A stretch of DNA of 64,000 bases from Massilia sp. IC2-477 (lineage in GTDB: Bacteria > Pseudomonadota > Gammaproteobacteria > Burkholderiales > Burkholderiaceae_D). The translations under genes were made by a program, and so were the position numbers. Positions 44,244 to 53,091 of this stretch are shown here, piece after piece. Within the stretch, counting starts at the first letter, position 1; every line of letters begins with the position of its first letter. The notes under the pieces were generated by a model that ran no database searches, was not told the origin of the DNA, and saw nothing but the letters and a program-made list of their open reading frames with translations. The stretch covers positions 1 to 64,000 of the forward strand of contig NZ_JAJFEQ010000017.1 of the NCBI RefSeq assembly GCF_020707265.1, read 5' to 3'.

Positions 44244-44870
44244 ATGACAAGCTTTCACCCGAAACCCGACGAACACGGCGAGCGCCTGGCCCTCCATGCT
44301 CCCAGCCAGGCCACAAGTCTCGACAGCTGGACCGACCCGGCCCGCACGGCCACCGTGCTGCCCGCCGGCCCGCTGCCCGCAAGCCTGAACGGCATCGCCT
44401 TCCAGCCCTGGCGCGCGGCCCCGCGCATGGATGCCGGCTGGGCGCGGCTGGCGGGCCAGCAAGGCTTCGAGGAGCCGCCCTTCGTGCCGGCGCCGGGCAA
44501 GCGGGTGGCGGCGGGTGTCGTCATCCTCGAGGACGACGGGCGGATCTGGGTGGTGCACCCCTCGAACGCCTTCGGCGGCTATCCGGCCACCTTCCCGAAG
44601 GGGACGGTGGATGCGGGCATGCCGCTACCGGCCACGGCAATTCGCGAAGCCTGGGAAGAGAGCGGCCTGCGGGTAGTCTTGACCGGCTTCCTGGCCGACC
44701 TCACGCGCAGCCGCAGCCGGACCCGCTACTACCTGGGCCGGCGCGTGGGCGGCTGCCCCTCCGACATGGGCTGGGAGAGCCAGGCGGTGTCGCTGGTGCC
44801 GCGCGCGCAGCTGGGCAAGTTGCTGGTCAACCCGAACGATGCGCCGCTGGTGGCCATGCTGCGCTCCTGA
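44244..44870 (+). CDS. NUDIX hydrolase
   Basis: A 208-residue protein with a C-terminal Nudix domain (about residues 90-205). The Nudix box is FPKGTVDAGMPLPATAIREAWEESGL, fitting GX5EX7REUXEEXGU with Asp/Ala variation at the first acidic position. The N-terminal 90 residues are family-specific and contain a Trp/Pro-rich segment. It hydrolyses a nucleoside-diphosphate-linked compound, unidentified. It starts 26 bp after the hybrid kinase and may be co-transcribed. Confidence 0.83.
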   Translation: MTSFHPKPDEHGERLALHAPSQATSLDSWTDPARTATVLPAGPLPASLNGIAFQPWRAAPRMDAGWARLAGQQGFEEPPFVPAPGKRVAAGVVILEDDGRIWVVHPSNAFGGYPATFPKGTVDAGMPLPATAIREAWEESGLRVVLTGFLADLTRSRSRTRYYLGRRVGGCPSDMGWESQAVSLVPRAQLGKLLVNPNDAPLVAMLRS

Positions 44871-44955
44871 CTCCGGCCGGACGCTTCCAGAAAACCGAAG
44901 CATGGCGTGCCCGGCCTGGCGTACAGTCAGCAGGTGTCCAATCTGGAGATAGCAT

Positions 44956-45426
44956 ATGTATATCGAGCGGATTTACTTCGACGAGGTGTTCGACGTCCAG
45001 GCCGCGCGCGGCGACTTCAGTTTCCGCTCGCAGGGCCACCCGCAGTATGGCGTCAACCTGGGCAACCGCGTGGTCCCCCGGGCCGGATCCACGTATGCCG
45101 TCGCCTTCGGCAAACCGGGCGACTGGAGCATCGTGTTGGGCAGCCGCGACCTGGCTTCGTCCGTGGTCTTCAGGCAGCTCACCTGGAGCGCACTCCTGAT
45201 CCAAGTCCTGGATTTCTTCCTGTTCGGCCCGCTGTTCGTGATCGGCAGCCTGCTGCTGGGCGGCTCCTGGCTGGCTGCGGTCGCCACCGCGCTGTTCCTG
45301 ATGGCGCTGGCGTACGTCGTGCTGCGCGCCGTGCGGGACGACCGTGCGGTCACGCGGGCCCTGCTGGCCGTCGGACAGGACGAGCATCGGGACAAGGACG
45401 GTGCAGACCTGCATTGCACCGTGTAA
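44956..45426 (+). CDS. Hypothetical membrane protein
   Basis: A 156-residue protein with a soluble N-terminal part (MYIERIYFDEVFDVQAARGD) and two hydrophobic helices (about residues 80-122, SALLIQVLDFFLFGPLFVIG and AAVATALFLMALAYVVL). No family is recognised. The ATG at 44956 follows a weak ggagata ribosome site. It has standard codon use for the window, supporting it as a real gene. Confidence 0.6.
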   Translation: MYIERIYFDEVFDVQAARGDFSFRSQGHPQYGVNLGNRVVPRAGSTYAVAFGKPGDWSIVLGSRDLASSVVFRQLTWSALLIQVLDFFLFGPLFVIGSLLLGGSWLAAVATALFLMALAYVVLRAVRDDRAVTRALLAVGQDEHRDKDGADLHCTV

Positions 45427-45497
45427 CAGTTGACTACAGTCAACCGTTCGCGGGGAGCTCGCCCTTAGGATAGATGGTGCCGATGAAAGGAACCACC

Positions 45498-45965
45498 ATG
45501 TCCCAGCCACTCTCCCAGCTCCCCACCGCCCGGCAGTATCTGTGTTTCACCCTGGGCGGCGTCGAATACGGACTCGATTACGCCGCGGTGCAGGAACTGA
45601 AGGTCTATCGCTCGCTCGAGCGTTTTTCCAGCGACGGCGAGATCATCGGCGGGGTGGCGCTGTCGCGCGGGGTGATCATGCCGGTGATGGACTTGCGGGC
45701 CGCGTTCGCGCCCGGTCTGTCGCTGCCCGCACCGGACACCGACGTGGTCATCGTGCGGGTGGCGGCCGGGGTGGTGGGGGTGGTGGTGGAACGCGTGACC
45801 GGGGTGGTGCGCCTGCGCCCGGACCAGGTGGCGCCGCTGCCCGGCGCCAGGGGCGAGGCCGACTACCTGATCGGCCTCGGACTGGCCAAGGGCCGGCGCC
45901 TGATCCTGCTCGACATCGAGCGCCTGATGTCGCTGGCGCCCGCCGAGCCGCGCCAGGTGGCGTGA
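45498..45965 (+). CDS. cheW: CheW-like chemotaxis adaptor
   Basis: A 155-residue single CheW domain (family 140-170). Typical strands are QYLCFTLGGVEYGLDYAAVQ, VIMPVMDLRAAFAPG, VVIVRVAAGVVGVVVERVTG and ADYLIGLGLAKGRRLILLDIE. CheW links chemoreceptors to CheA. It is isolated from other che genes, so it may serve an alternative array or the chemoreceptor at 17 kb. ATG at 45498 follows gaaaggaaccacc; an earlier ATG (45474) would add eight atypical residues. It is convergent with the ABC-F gene. Confidence 0.9.
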   Translation: MSQPLSQLPTARQYLCFTLGGVEYGLDYAAVQELKVYRSLERFSSDGEIIGGVALSRGVIMPVMDLRAAFAPGLSLPAPDTDVVIVRVAAGVVGVVVERVTGVVRLRPDQVAPLPGARGEADYLIGLGLAKGRRLILLDIERLMSLAPAEPRQVA

Positions 45966-45969
45966 TGCC

Positions 45970-47949
45970 TTAGGCGGCCAGCCCTTCGAGCTGCTCCTGC
46001 AGCTCCAGCCATTCCGACTCCAGCTGCTCCAGGTCGCGCGAGGCAAAGGCCTGGTCGGCCACCAGGGTCTTGAGCTGTTCCTTGTTTTCCGCCTCGTAGA
46101 TGCTCGGCTCCAGCAGCCGGGCGTCGATGTCCGCCTTCTTCGCGTTCAGCTTGGCCATCTGCTCTTCCAGGCGCTTGACGCGGTTCTCGAGGGGTTTGCG
46201 CAGCGCGGCCAGGCGCTGGCGCTCTTCCGCTTCCAGCTTCTTTTGTTCCTTGCGGTCGACCGGGGCTGCGACCGGCGTGGCGGCCTTGCTCTCCTTCGAG
46301 GCGGAAGGCAGGGGCAAGGTAGCGGTGCCCTTGCCGAGCTTGGTCTGGAACAGCCACTCCTTGTAGTCGTCCAGGTCGCCATCAAACGGCTGCAGCTTGC
46401 CGTCGGCGACGATGATGAATTCGTCGGTGGTCGCGCGCAGCAGGTGGCGATCGTGGGAGACCAGTACCACGGTCCCCTCGAACTGCGCCAGCGCCATGGT
46501 CAGCGCCTCGCGCGTCTCGAGGTCGAGGTGGTTGGTCGGTTCGTCCAGCAGCAGCAGGTTCGGGCGCTGCCACACGATCAGGGCCAGCGCCAGGCGCGCC
46601 TTCTCGCCGCCCGAGAAGGGCGCGATCGGGCTGGTCACCATATCGCCCGGGAAGTTGAAGCCGCCGAGGAAGTTGCGCAGCTCCTGCTCGCGCACGTTGG
46701 GCGCGATCTTCAGCAGGTGCCACAGCGGCGACTCGTCGTGGCGCAGCATCTCGACCTGGTGCTGGGCAAAGTAGCCGATCGACAGGCCCTTGCCCAGGGT
46801 AGCCGTGCCCTCCAGCGGCGTCAAGTCGCCGGCGACGGTCTTGATCAGGGTGGACTTACCGGCGCCGTTCACGCCCAGCAGGCCAATGCGCTGGCCGATC
46901 TGGAGCGAGAAGTTCACCCGCTTGACGATCGGCTTGCCGCCGACCTTGTCGCCATGCTCGTCCAGCAGCGGGTAGCCGGCATCGACGTCTTCCAGCACCA
47001 GCAGCGGATTCGGGGCGGACAGCGGCTCGCGGAACTCGAAGGAGAATTCGGCGGCGGCGCGCAGCGGCGCCAGTTCTTCCATCTTGGCCAGCGCCTTCAT
47101 GCGGCTCTGGGCCTGGCGCGCCTTGGTGGCCTTGGCCTTGAAGCGGTCGACGAAAGACTGCAGGTGAGCGCGCTGGCGCTGCTGCTTTTCAAAGGCCGCT
47201 GCGGCCAGCACCAGGGCTGCCGCGCGCTGGCGCTCGAAACCGCTGTAGTTGCCGCTGTAGCGCTTCAGCTTGCGCTCGTCGATGTGCACGATGACGTTCA
47301 CGATCTCGTCGAGGAAGTCGCGGTCGTGCGAGATGATGATCAGGGTGCCCGGATAACGTTTGAGCCAATCCTCCAGCCAGATGATCGCGTCCAGGTCCAG
47401 GTGGTTGGTCGGCTCGTCCAGCAGCAATAAATCGGAAGGGCACATCAGCGCCTGCGCCAGGTTCAGGCGCATGCGCCAGCCGCCCGAGAAGCTCGCCACC
47501 GGCTGCTGCATCTGCTCCAGCGAGAAACCAAGACCCAGCAGCAGCTGCTCGCCGCGCGACTGCACGGTGTAGGCATCGGCATCGGCCAATGCGCTGTGCA
47601 GCTCGCCCAGGCGCATGCCGTGGGCGTCGGCATCCGGGTGCGCTTCCAGTTCGTCCAGCTCGGCCTGCAGGCGGCGCAGGTTGGCGTCGCCGTCGATGGC
47701 ATATTCCAGCGCCGGACGGTCCAGCGCCGGGGTCTCCTGCGCGACGTAGGCCATGCGCCACTTGGCGGGGAAGTCGATCGCTCCCTGGTCGGGGTGCAAT
47801 TCGTTCCGCAGCATGGCAAACAGGCTCGATTTGCCGGCGCCGTTGGCGCCGATCAGGCCGATCTTGTCGCCCGGGTTGAGGGTAAGGTCGGCGTCTTCGA
47901 GCAGCGGCTTGGTGCCGCGCATCAGGCTGACGTTCTGGAAGCGGATCAT
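45970..47949 (-). CDS. ABC-F ATPase, YheS/Uup-like
   Basis: A 659-residue cytosolic protein with two ABC ATPase domains and no membrane helices. Domain 1 has Walker A GLIGANGAGKSSL and signature FSGGWRMRL; domain 2 has Walker A GLLGVNGAGKSTL and FSGGEKARLALAL, each followed by LLLDEPTNHLDL. The linker between them is the ABC-F ribosome-interaction region, and a charged C-terminal coiled coil (about 560-655) completes a Uup/YheS-type layout. ABC-F proteins act on stalled or antibiotic-bound ribosomes. Its promoter gap is filled by palindromic repeat copy 2. Confidence 0.9.
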   Translation of the reverse strand: MIRFQNVSLMRGTKPLLEDADLTLNPGDKIGLIGANGAGKSSLFAMLRNELHPDQGAIDFPAKWRMAYVAQETPALDRPALEYAIDGDANLRRLQAELDELEAHPDADAHGMRLGELHSALADADAYTVQSRGEQLLLGLGFSLEQMQQPVASFSGGWRMRLNLAQALMCPSDLLLLDEPTNHLDLDAIIWLEDWLKRYPGTLIIISHDRDFLDEIVNVIVHIDERKLKRYSGNYSGFERQRAAALVLAAAAFEKQQRQRAHLQSFVDRFKAKATKARQAQSRMKALAKMEELAPLRAAAEFSFEFREPLSAPNPLLVLEDVDAGYPLLDEHGDKVGGKPIVKRVNFSLQIGQRIGLLGVNGAGKSTLIKTVAGDLTPLEGTATLGKGLSIGYFAQHQVEMLRHDESPLWHLLKIAPNVREQELRNFLGGFNFPGDMVTSPIAPFSGGEKARLALALIVWQRPNLLLLDEPTNHLDLETREALTMALAQFEGTVVLVSHDRHLLRATTDEFIIVADGKLQPFDGDLDDYKEWLFQTKLGKGTATLPLPSASKESKAATPVAAPVDRKEQKKLEAEERQRLAALRKPLENRVKRLEEQMAKLNAKKADIDARLLEPSIYEAENKEQLKTLVADQAFASRDLEQLESEWLELQEQLEGLAA

Positions 47950-47968
47950 TGCGGGTTTCTGATGTTGG

Positions 47969-48069
47969 GTAGGGTGGTCGGCTCCGCCGACCGCGCGTTC
48001 AACTTGCGGATGCGCTGTGGCTGCGCGCGATGTTGTCGAACGCGCGGTCGGACAAGCCGACCACCCTAC
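47969..48069. repeat. Nested palindromic intergenic element, copy 2
   Basis: Outer arms gtagggtggtcgg (47969-47981) and ccgaccaccctac (48057-48069) are perfect inverted repeats. Nested inside are ccgaccgcgcgttc (47987-48000) and gaacgcgcggtcgg (48038-48051), also perfect. The terminal consensus gtagggtgg-cgg matches the element at 14507-14640, while the interiors differ. It fills the gap between prmB and the ABC-F gene on the same strand, so it would be transcribed between them as a long hairpin. Confidence 0.8.
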
Positions 48070-48072
48070 GGA

Positions 48073-48963
48073 TTACTGCGATTGAAGTTGTTCGGCGGTC
48101 AGCAGGAACACGGCGTCGTCGCCGGCGCTGGTGGTGAGCCAGGTCAGGCCGAGGTGGCCGAAGGCGGCTTCCGCGTAGTCGCGTTCGTTGCCGATCTCGA
48201 CCACCAGGATGCCTTCCGGCGTCAGGCGTTCGGCCGCGCCTTCCACGATCTTGCGCACAAGGTCCATGCCGTCCTCGCCGCCGGCCAGGGCGATCTGCGG
48301 CTCGCGCAGGTATTCCGGCGGCAGCTTGCCCATCGAGACGCTGTTCACGTAGGGCGGGTTGGTCACGATCAGGTCATAGCGCTTGAACGGCACGTGCTCG
48401 TAAAGGTCCGACTCGATCGGGTTCACGCGGCCGCCAAGCTTGTATTCGCGGATGTTGTGCTCAGCCACGGCCAGCGCGTCCTTCGAGATGTCGACCGCGT
48501 CGACCACGGCGTTCGGGAAGGCGTCCGCCATCATGATCGCCAGGCAGCCGCTGCCGGTGCACAGTTCCAGCACGTTTTCCACGGCGTCCGGATCCTGCAC
48601 CCAGGGTGCGAAAGTCTGCGGGATCAGTTCGGCGATGAAGGAACGCGGCACCAGCACGCGCTCGTCGACGTAGAAGCGGTATTCGCCCAGCCAGGCTTCC
48701 TTGGTGATGTAGGCAGCCGGGACGCGCTCGGTGACGCGGCGTTCGATCACTTCCATCACCTGGATCACTTCCTCGGGCAGCAGCCTGGCGTCCAGGAAGG
48801 GATCGAGGCGGTCCAGCGGCAGCTTGAGGGTATGCAGGACCAGGTAGGCCGCTTCGTCGAAGGCTTCGGCGCTGCCGTGGCCGAAGAACAGCTTGGCCCC
48901 GTTGAAGCGGGTGATCGCATAGCGCAGCAGGTCGCGCGGCGTGCTGAAAGTGGTGTTGGTCAT
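48073..48963 (-). CDS. prmB: Ribosomal protein L3 glutamine methyltransferase PrmB
   Basis: A 296-residue SAM-dependent methyltransferase that modifies a glutamine of ribosomal protein L3. Motif I is VLELCTGSGCLAIMMADAFP and the glutamine-binding motif is DLIVTNPPYVNSVSM. The N-terminal helical domain (LFFGHGSAEAFDEAAYLVLH, then VPAAYITKEAWLGEYRFYVD) distinguishes PrmB from PrmC. It lies 22 bp downstream of dapE on the same strand, a linkage common in betaproteobacteria. Confidence 0.93.
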   Translation of the reverse strand: MTNTTFSTPRDLLRYAITRFNGAKLFFGHGSAEAFDEAAYLVLHTLKLPLDRLDPFLDARLLPEEVIQVMEVIERRVTERVPAAYITKEAWLGEYRFYVDERVLVPRSFIAELIPQTFAPWVQDPDAVENVLELCTGSGCLAIMMADAFPNAVVDAVDISKDALAVAEHNIREYKLGGRVNPIESDLYEHVPFKRYDLIVTNPPYVNSVSMGKLPPEYLREPQIALAGGEDGMDLVRKIVEGAAERLTPEGILVVEIGNERDYAEAAFGHLGLTWLTTSAGDDAVFLLTAEQLQSQ

Positions 48964-48985
48964 GGCCTTCTCCCGGAGTGTTCTG

Positions 48986-50122
48986 TTACTGGGCCAGCAG
49001 CTGTTCCAGCGTGCGGCGGTAGATGTTCTTGAGGGGATCGATGTAGCGCAGCTCGATGTGTTCGTCGATCTTGTGGATGCTGGCGTTCGGAGGCCCGAAT
49101 TCTATCACCTGCGGGCAGATGCGGGCGATGAAGCGGCCGTCCGAGGTCCCGCCGGTGGTCGACAGTTCGGTCTGCACGCCCAGCTCGTCGAAGATCGCGC
49201 TGCACAGCGTGTCCGAGAGCAGGCCTTTCGGGGTCAGGAAGGGCTGGCCCGACAGGGTCCACTGCAGTTCGTAATCCAGGCCGTGGCGGTCGAGGATGGC
49301 GTGCACCCGCGCTTCCAGGCCGTCGGCAGTGCTGGCGGTCGAGAAGCGGAAGTTGAAGTCGAGCGTGAGGTGGCCCGGAATCACGTTGGTGGCGCCGGTG
49401 CCGGACTGGATGTTCGAGATCTGCCAGCTGGTAGGCAGGTAGTATTCGTTGCCTTCGTCCCAGACTTCGGCCGCCAGTTCCGCCAGCGCAGGCGCGGCCT
49501 GGTGGATCGGGTTGCGCGCCAGGTGCGGATAGGCGATGTGGCCCTGGATGCCCTTGATGACCAGGTGGCCGGACAGTGAGCCGCGCCGACCGTTCTTGAT
49601 CATGTCGCCCAGCACGTGGCTCGAGGTCGGTTCGCCGACGACGCAATAGTCGAGGGTCTCGCCGCGTTCTTCCAGGCGTTCGCACACCACCACGGTGCCG
49701 TCGACCGCCGGGCCTTCCTCGTCGCTGGTGATGAGGAAGGCGATCGACCCTTTATGGTCCGGGTGGGCGGCGATGAATTCCTCGCAGGCGACCACCATGG
49801 CCGCGATCGAGGTCTTCATGTCCGAGGCGCCGCGGCCGTACAGCTTGCCGTCACGGCGGGTGGGGGTGAAGGGGCTCGATGCCCATTGATGCTCCGGACC
49901 GGAAGGCACCACGTCGGTGTGGCCGGCAAACACGAACACCGGCGAGGTCGTGCCCTTGCGCGCCCACAGGTTGGTGACGCCGTTCGATTCGATGGTCTCG
50001 CAGATGAAACCCAGTGGCGCCAGCAGTTCCTTCAGACGCTGCTGGCAGCCCTTGTCGTGCGGGGTGATGGAATCGAGGGCGATCAGCTCTTCGGTGAGCA
50101 GCAGGGTACGCGATGGTTTCAT
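48986..50122 (-). CDS. dapE: Succinyl-diaminopimelate desuccinylase DapE
   Basis: A 378-residue M20 metallopeptidase-fold enzyme of the succinylase branch of lysine/diaminopimelate synthesis, releasing LL-DAP from N-succinyl-LL-DAP. Zinc ligands and the catalytic residues are visible: His/Asp in VFVFAGHTDVVPSGPEHQW, the bridging Asp in GRGASDMKTSIAAMV, the Glu pair in SDEEGPAVDGT, and the C-terminal His region. The ATG overlaps the stop of the upstream YffB-like gene (ATGA). It needs two Zn(II). Confidence 0.95.
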   Translation of the reverse strand: MKPSRTLLLTEELIALDSITPHDKGCQQRLKELLAPLGFICETIESNGVTNLWARKGTTSPVFVFAGHTDVVPSGPEHQWASSPFTPTRRDGKLYGRGASDMKTSIAAMVVACEEFIAAHPDHKGSIAFLITSDEEGPAVDGTVVVCERLEERGETLDYCVVGEPTSSHVLGDMIKNGRRGSLSGHLVIKGIQGHIAYPHLARNPIHQAAPALAELAAEVWDEGNEYYLPTSWQISNIQSGTGATNVIPGHLTLDFNFRFSTASTADGLEARVHAILDRHGLDYELQWTLSGQPFLTPKGLLSDTLCSAIFDELGVQTELSTTGGTSDGRFIARICPQVIEFGPPNASIHKIDEHIELRYIDPLKNIYRRTLEQLLAQ

Positions 50123-50478
50123 GCAGCGTCCTTGAACTTGGCGGCATAGGCGTCGGCCGAGAAGCCGACCGACACCGGGCCCACACCCTGCAATACCGGC
50201 CGCTTGATGACGGACGGGTTTTCCAGCATCAGCTCGAGCGCGCTGGCCTTGTCTGCTACCAGCGCCTTGCGTTCGTCGCTCAGATTGCGCCAGGTCGTGC
50301 CCTTGCGGTTGACCAGGGTCTCCCAGTCGAGCTGCTCGAGCCAGCCGGCGACCAGCTCGCGCGTCAATCCCTGTTTCTTGAAGTCATGGAACGTGAAATC
50401 GTGGCCGTTCTCCGCCAGCCAGGTGCGGGCTTTCTTGACGGTGTCGCAGTTGGGGATGCCGAAGAGGGTCGTAGTCAT
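50119..50478 (-). CDS. ArsC/Spx family protein, YffB-like
   Basis: A 119-residue thioredoxin-fold protein: TLFGIPNCDTVKKARTWLAE near the N-terminus has the single Cys-x-x-Val arrangement of YffB/MgsR rather than the CX2C of thioredoxin. KTIYKRPVLQG-like residues near the C-terminus (NPSVIKRPVLQGVGPVSVGF) match the ArsC family. It is translationally coupled to dapE by an ATGA overlap, a conserved linkage in proteobacteria whose reason is not established. Confidence 0.88.
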   Translation of the reverse strand: MTTTLFGIPNCDTVKKARTWLAENGHDFTFHDFKKQGLTRELVAGWLEQLDWETLVNRKGTTWRNLSDERKALVADKASALELMLENPSVIKRPVLQGVGPVSVGFSADAYAAKFKDAA

Positions 50479-50574
50479 GGAGCGTCGGTTCTTGCACCCG
50501 CGTGGTGCGGGTGTCTATTGAATTTAAGAAACGCGCGAGGATAGCACAAGCGTCGCAAGCGAAGATTGTACACA

Positions 50575-50607
50575 GAAGGGGAAAGCGGGCCGCGTGGGTG
50601 GCCCGCT
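50575..50607 (-). terminator. Hairpin terminator at the end of the glucarate cluster
   Basis: On the minus strand agcgggcc and ggcccgct form a perfect 8-bp stem with an 8-base loop, followed by tttccccttctgt. The T-tract is interrupted but the position, 38-70 bases after the Bug gene stop, fits termination before yffB-dapE. Confidence 0.65.
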
Positions 50608-50644
50608 GGACAAGCAGAAGCGTGGATGAGGATGGCGGCCGGGC

Positions 50645-51610
50645 TCAGTCCGCCGTGATCTTGCCGACTTCGATGACATTCTTCCAGCGGGCCTGCTCGG
50701 CAAGCTGGAACTGTGCGAACTGCTCCGGCGTATTGGCGACGACCTCGAAGCCCTGAGCCGTCAAGCCGTTCCTGATGTGCGGGTCGTTCAGCGCGGCGAC
50801 AATCGCGCTGTGGAGCTTTGCTTTCACGTCCTTCGGCAAGCCCTTCGGTGCGGCAAACGCCTGCCACGAGTAGATGTCCACGCCCGCGACCCCCGCCTCG
50901 CCCAAGGTCGGCACCGCGGGCAGGACCGCCGCGCGCCGTTCGCCGGTCACTGCCAGCACCTTCAGCTTGCCGGCCTTGATGTAGGGCAGCGCGGTATTGA
51001 TGTTGACGAAGGAAACGTCGGTCTGCCCGCCCAGCAAATCCGTCATGGCGGGGGCGCCGCCCTTGTAGGGCACGTGCAGGCCGCTGGTGCCGCTTTTCTG
51101 CCAGAACAGCTCCGCCGTCAGGTGGTCCGAACTGCCGTTGCCCGACGATGCAAACGTGAGTTTGCCCGGCTGCTTCTTCAGGTAAGCGATCAGTTCCGGC
51201 ACCGTATTCACCGGCACCTTTGGGTTGGCAACCAGCACGTTCGGTGCGCGCACCGCCACGGTCAACAGGTCGAAATCCTTGGCCGGGTCGTAGGAGATCT
51301 TCTTGATCAGCCATTGGTTCATGGCGTAGACGCCGATCGACGCCGCCATCAGGGTATAGCCGTCGGGAGCCGCGCGCTTGACCATCGCGGCCCCGATCGC
51401 ACCGGTGGCGCCAGGGCGATTGTCGATGATCCAGGGCTGGCCCAGGCGTGCAGTGATCCTGGGGCCGATCGCGCGGGCGATCGCATCGGTCGAGCCGCCA
51501 GGCGGGAAAGGCACGACGACGGTGATGGCCTTCTCGGGATAGGCGGCGTGTGCGCTGAGAAGCACCGACATGCCAAGGGTCATACCCAACAGTAATTTAG
51601 TAGCTTTCAA
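50645..51610 (-). CDS. Bug-family tripartite tricarboxylate transport substrate-binding protein
   Basis: A 321-residue periplasmic solute-binding protein of the Bug (TctC) family. The signal peptide is LLLGMTLGMSVLLSAHAAYP. The Bug hallmark loops are VVPFPPGGSTDAIARAIGPR and IDNRPGATGAIGAAMVKRAA. No TctA or TctB membrane components are in the window, which is usual for the many orphan Bug proteins of Burkholderiales. It is the last gene of the glucarate-linked cluster, 107 bp after gudD, so it may bind a sugar acid; this is inference. Confidence 0.88.
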   Translation of the reverse strand: MKATKLLLGMTLGMSVLLSAHAAYPEKAITVVVPFPPGGSTDAIARAIGPRITARLGQPWIIDNRPGATGAIGAAMVKRAAPDGYTLMAASIGVYAMNQWLIKKISYDPAKDFDLLTVAVRAPNVLVANPKVPVNTVPELIAYLKKQPGKLTFASSGNGSSDHLTAELFWQKSGTSGLHVPYKGGAPAMTDLLGGQTDVSFVNINTALPYIKAGKLKVLAVTGERRAAVLPAVPTLGEAGVAGVDIYSWQAFAAPKGLPKDVKAKLHSAIVAALNDPHIRNGLTAQGFEVVANTPEQFAQFQLAEQARWKNVIEVGKITAD

Positions 51611-51717
51611 CTTGGTCTCCTGCGTTTTAGTCTGCTATCAAGTGAAGTCGATGGCTTGCGTCCGGCGTCGCGGTTCGTCGGGCGGGCGGTGTTCGCCCCC
51701 CCCAACGCAGGGTCCCG

Positions 51718-53058
51718 TCAGCGCACCAGGCAGGGGCGCTTGTTGTCGAACTTCCAGCCCGGCACCAGGTACTGCATGGCGACGGCGTCGTCGCGCGCAC
51801 CCAGGCCCATGTTCTTGTAGGCCTGGTGGGCTTGTTCCAGCTGCTCCAGATCGATCTCGATGCCCAGGCCCGGCTTCTTCGGCACGTGCACCATGCCGCC
51901 TTCGATCTTGAGCGGCTCCTTGGTGATGCGCTGGCCGTCCTGCCAGATCCAGTGGGTATCGATTGCGGTCACCTTGCCCGGCGCGGCGGCGCCCACGTGG
52001 GTGAACATGGCCAGCGAGATATCGAAGTGGTTGTTCGAGTGCGAACCCCAGGTCAGGCCGAACATCTGGCACAGCTGGGCCACGCGCACCGACCCCTGCA
52101 TGGTCCAGAAGTGCGGGTCGGCCAGCGGGATGTCGACCGACTGCAGCTGGATCGAGTGCGCCATCTGGCGGAAGTCGGTGGCGATCATGTTGGTGGCGGT
52201 CGGCAAGCCGGTGGCGCGGCGGAACTCGGCCATCACTTCGCGGCCCGAGAAACCGTCTTCGGCGCCGCAAGGGTCTTCGGCGTAGGCCAGGATGCCGTGC
52301 TTGTCGCGGCAGACGCGGACCGCGTCCTTCAGCAGCCAGCCGCCGTTCGGATCGAGCGTGCAGCGCGCCTCGGGGAAGCGTTCGTGCAGGGCCACGATGG
52401 CTTCCATTTCTTCGTCAGCGCTCAGTACGCCGCCCTTGAGCTTGAAGTCGTTGAAGCCATAGCGCTCGCGCGCCGCTTCGGCCAGGCGCACCACGGCGTC
52501 CGGCGTGAGGGCTTCTTCGTTGCGCAGGCGGAACCAGGCATTGCCGGCATCCGGTTCGCTGCGGTAGGCCAGGTCGGTCTTCTTGCGGTCGCCCACATAG
52601 AACAGGTAGCCGAGCATCTCGACCGCGTCGCGCTGCTGGCCCTCGCCCAGCAGGGCGGCGACCGGCACGTTCATGAACTGTCCCAGCAGGTCGAGCATGG
52701 CCGACTCCACCGCGGTGACCGCGTGGATGGTGGTGCGCAGATCGAAGGTCTGCTGGCCGCGGCCCCCGGCATCGCGGTCGGCGAAGGCCTTGCGCATCGC
52801 GTTCAGCACATTGTTGTAGTCGCCCAGGGTCTTGCCGACCACGAGCGGGCGTGCATCTTCGATGGTCTGGCGGATCTTTTCGCCGCCCGGCACCTCGCCC
52901 AGGCCGGTGTTGCCGGCGCTGTCGGTGAGGATGACGATGTTGCGGGTGAACCAAGGGCCGTGGGCGCCGCTCAGGTTGAGCAGCATGCTGTCCTGGCCGG
53001 CGACGGGGATGACGCGCAGGTCGGTGACGAGGGGAGCGCCGGAGACGGTAGTGTTCAT
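51718..53058 (-). CDS. gudD: D-glucarate dehydratase
   Basis: A 446-residue enolase-superfamily enzyme (family about 446) converting D-glucarate (and idarate) to 5-dehydro-4-deoxy-D-glucarate. The catalytic Lys motif is GFNDFKLKGG, metal ligands lie in CTLDPNGGW and the following AYAEDPCG and TNMIATD segments, and the His general base in WGSHSNNHFDIS, all as in E. coli GudD. It lies downstream of gudP and a porin, with a LysR regulator. The next-step enzymes (KDG aldolase GarL or a KdgD-type dehydratase) are not in the window. Confidence 0.94.
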   Translation of the reverse strand: MNTTVSGAPLVTDLRVIPVAGQDSMLLNLSGAHGPWFTRNIVILTDSAGNTGLGEVPGGEKIRQTIEDARPLVVGKTLGDYNNVLNAMRKAFADRDAGGRGQQTFDLRTTIHAVTAVESAMLDLLGQFMNVPVAALLGEGQQRDAVEMLGYLFYVGDRKKTDLAYRSEPDAGNAWFRLRNEEALTPDAVVRLAEAARERYGFNDFKLKGGVLSADEEMEAIVALHERFPEARCTLDPNGGWLLKDAVRVCRDKHGILAYAEDPCGAEDGFSGREVMAEFRRATGLPTATNMIATDFRQMAHSIQLQSVDIPLADPHFWTMQGSVRVAQLCQMFGLTWGSHSNNHFDISLAMFTHVGAAAPGKVTAIDTHWIWQDGQRITKEPLKIEGGMVHVPKKPGLGIEIDLEQLEQAHQAYKNMGLGARDDAVAMQYLVPGWKFDNKRPCLVR

Positions 53059-53091
53059 ATGCAGCCTGATAGGAAAGGTGAGTGAAAGAGT

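Noticed and set aside
50645..51610. Complete tripartite tricarboxylate transporter
   Set aside because: Only the binding protein is present; no TctA or TctB sequence was found in the window.
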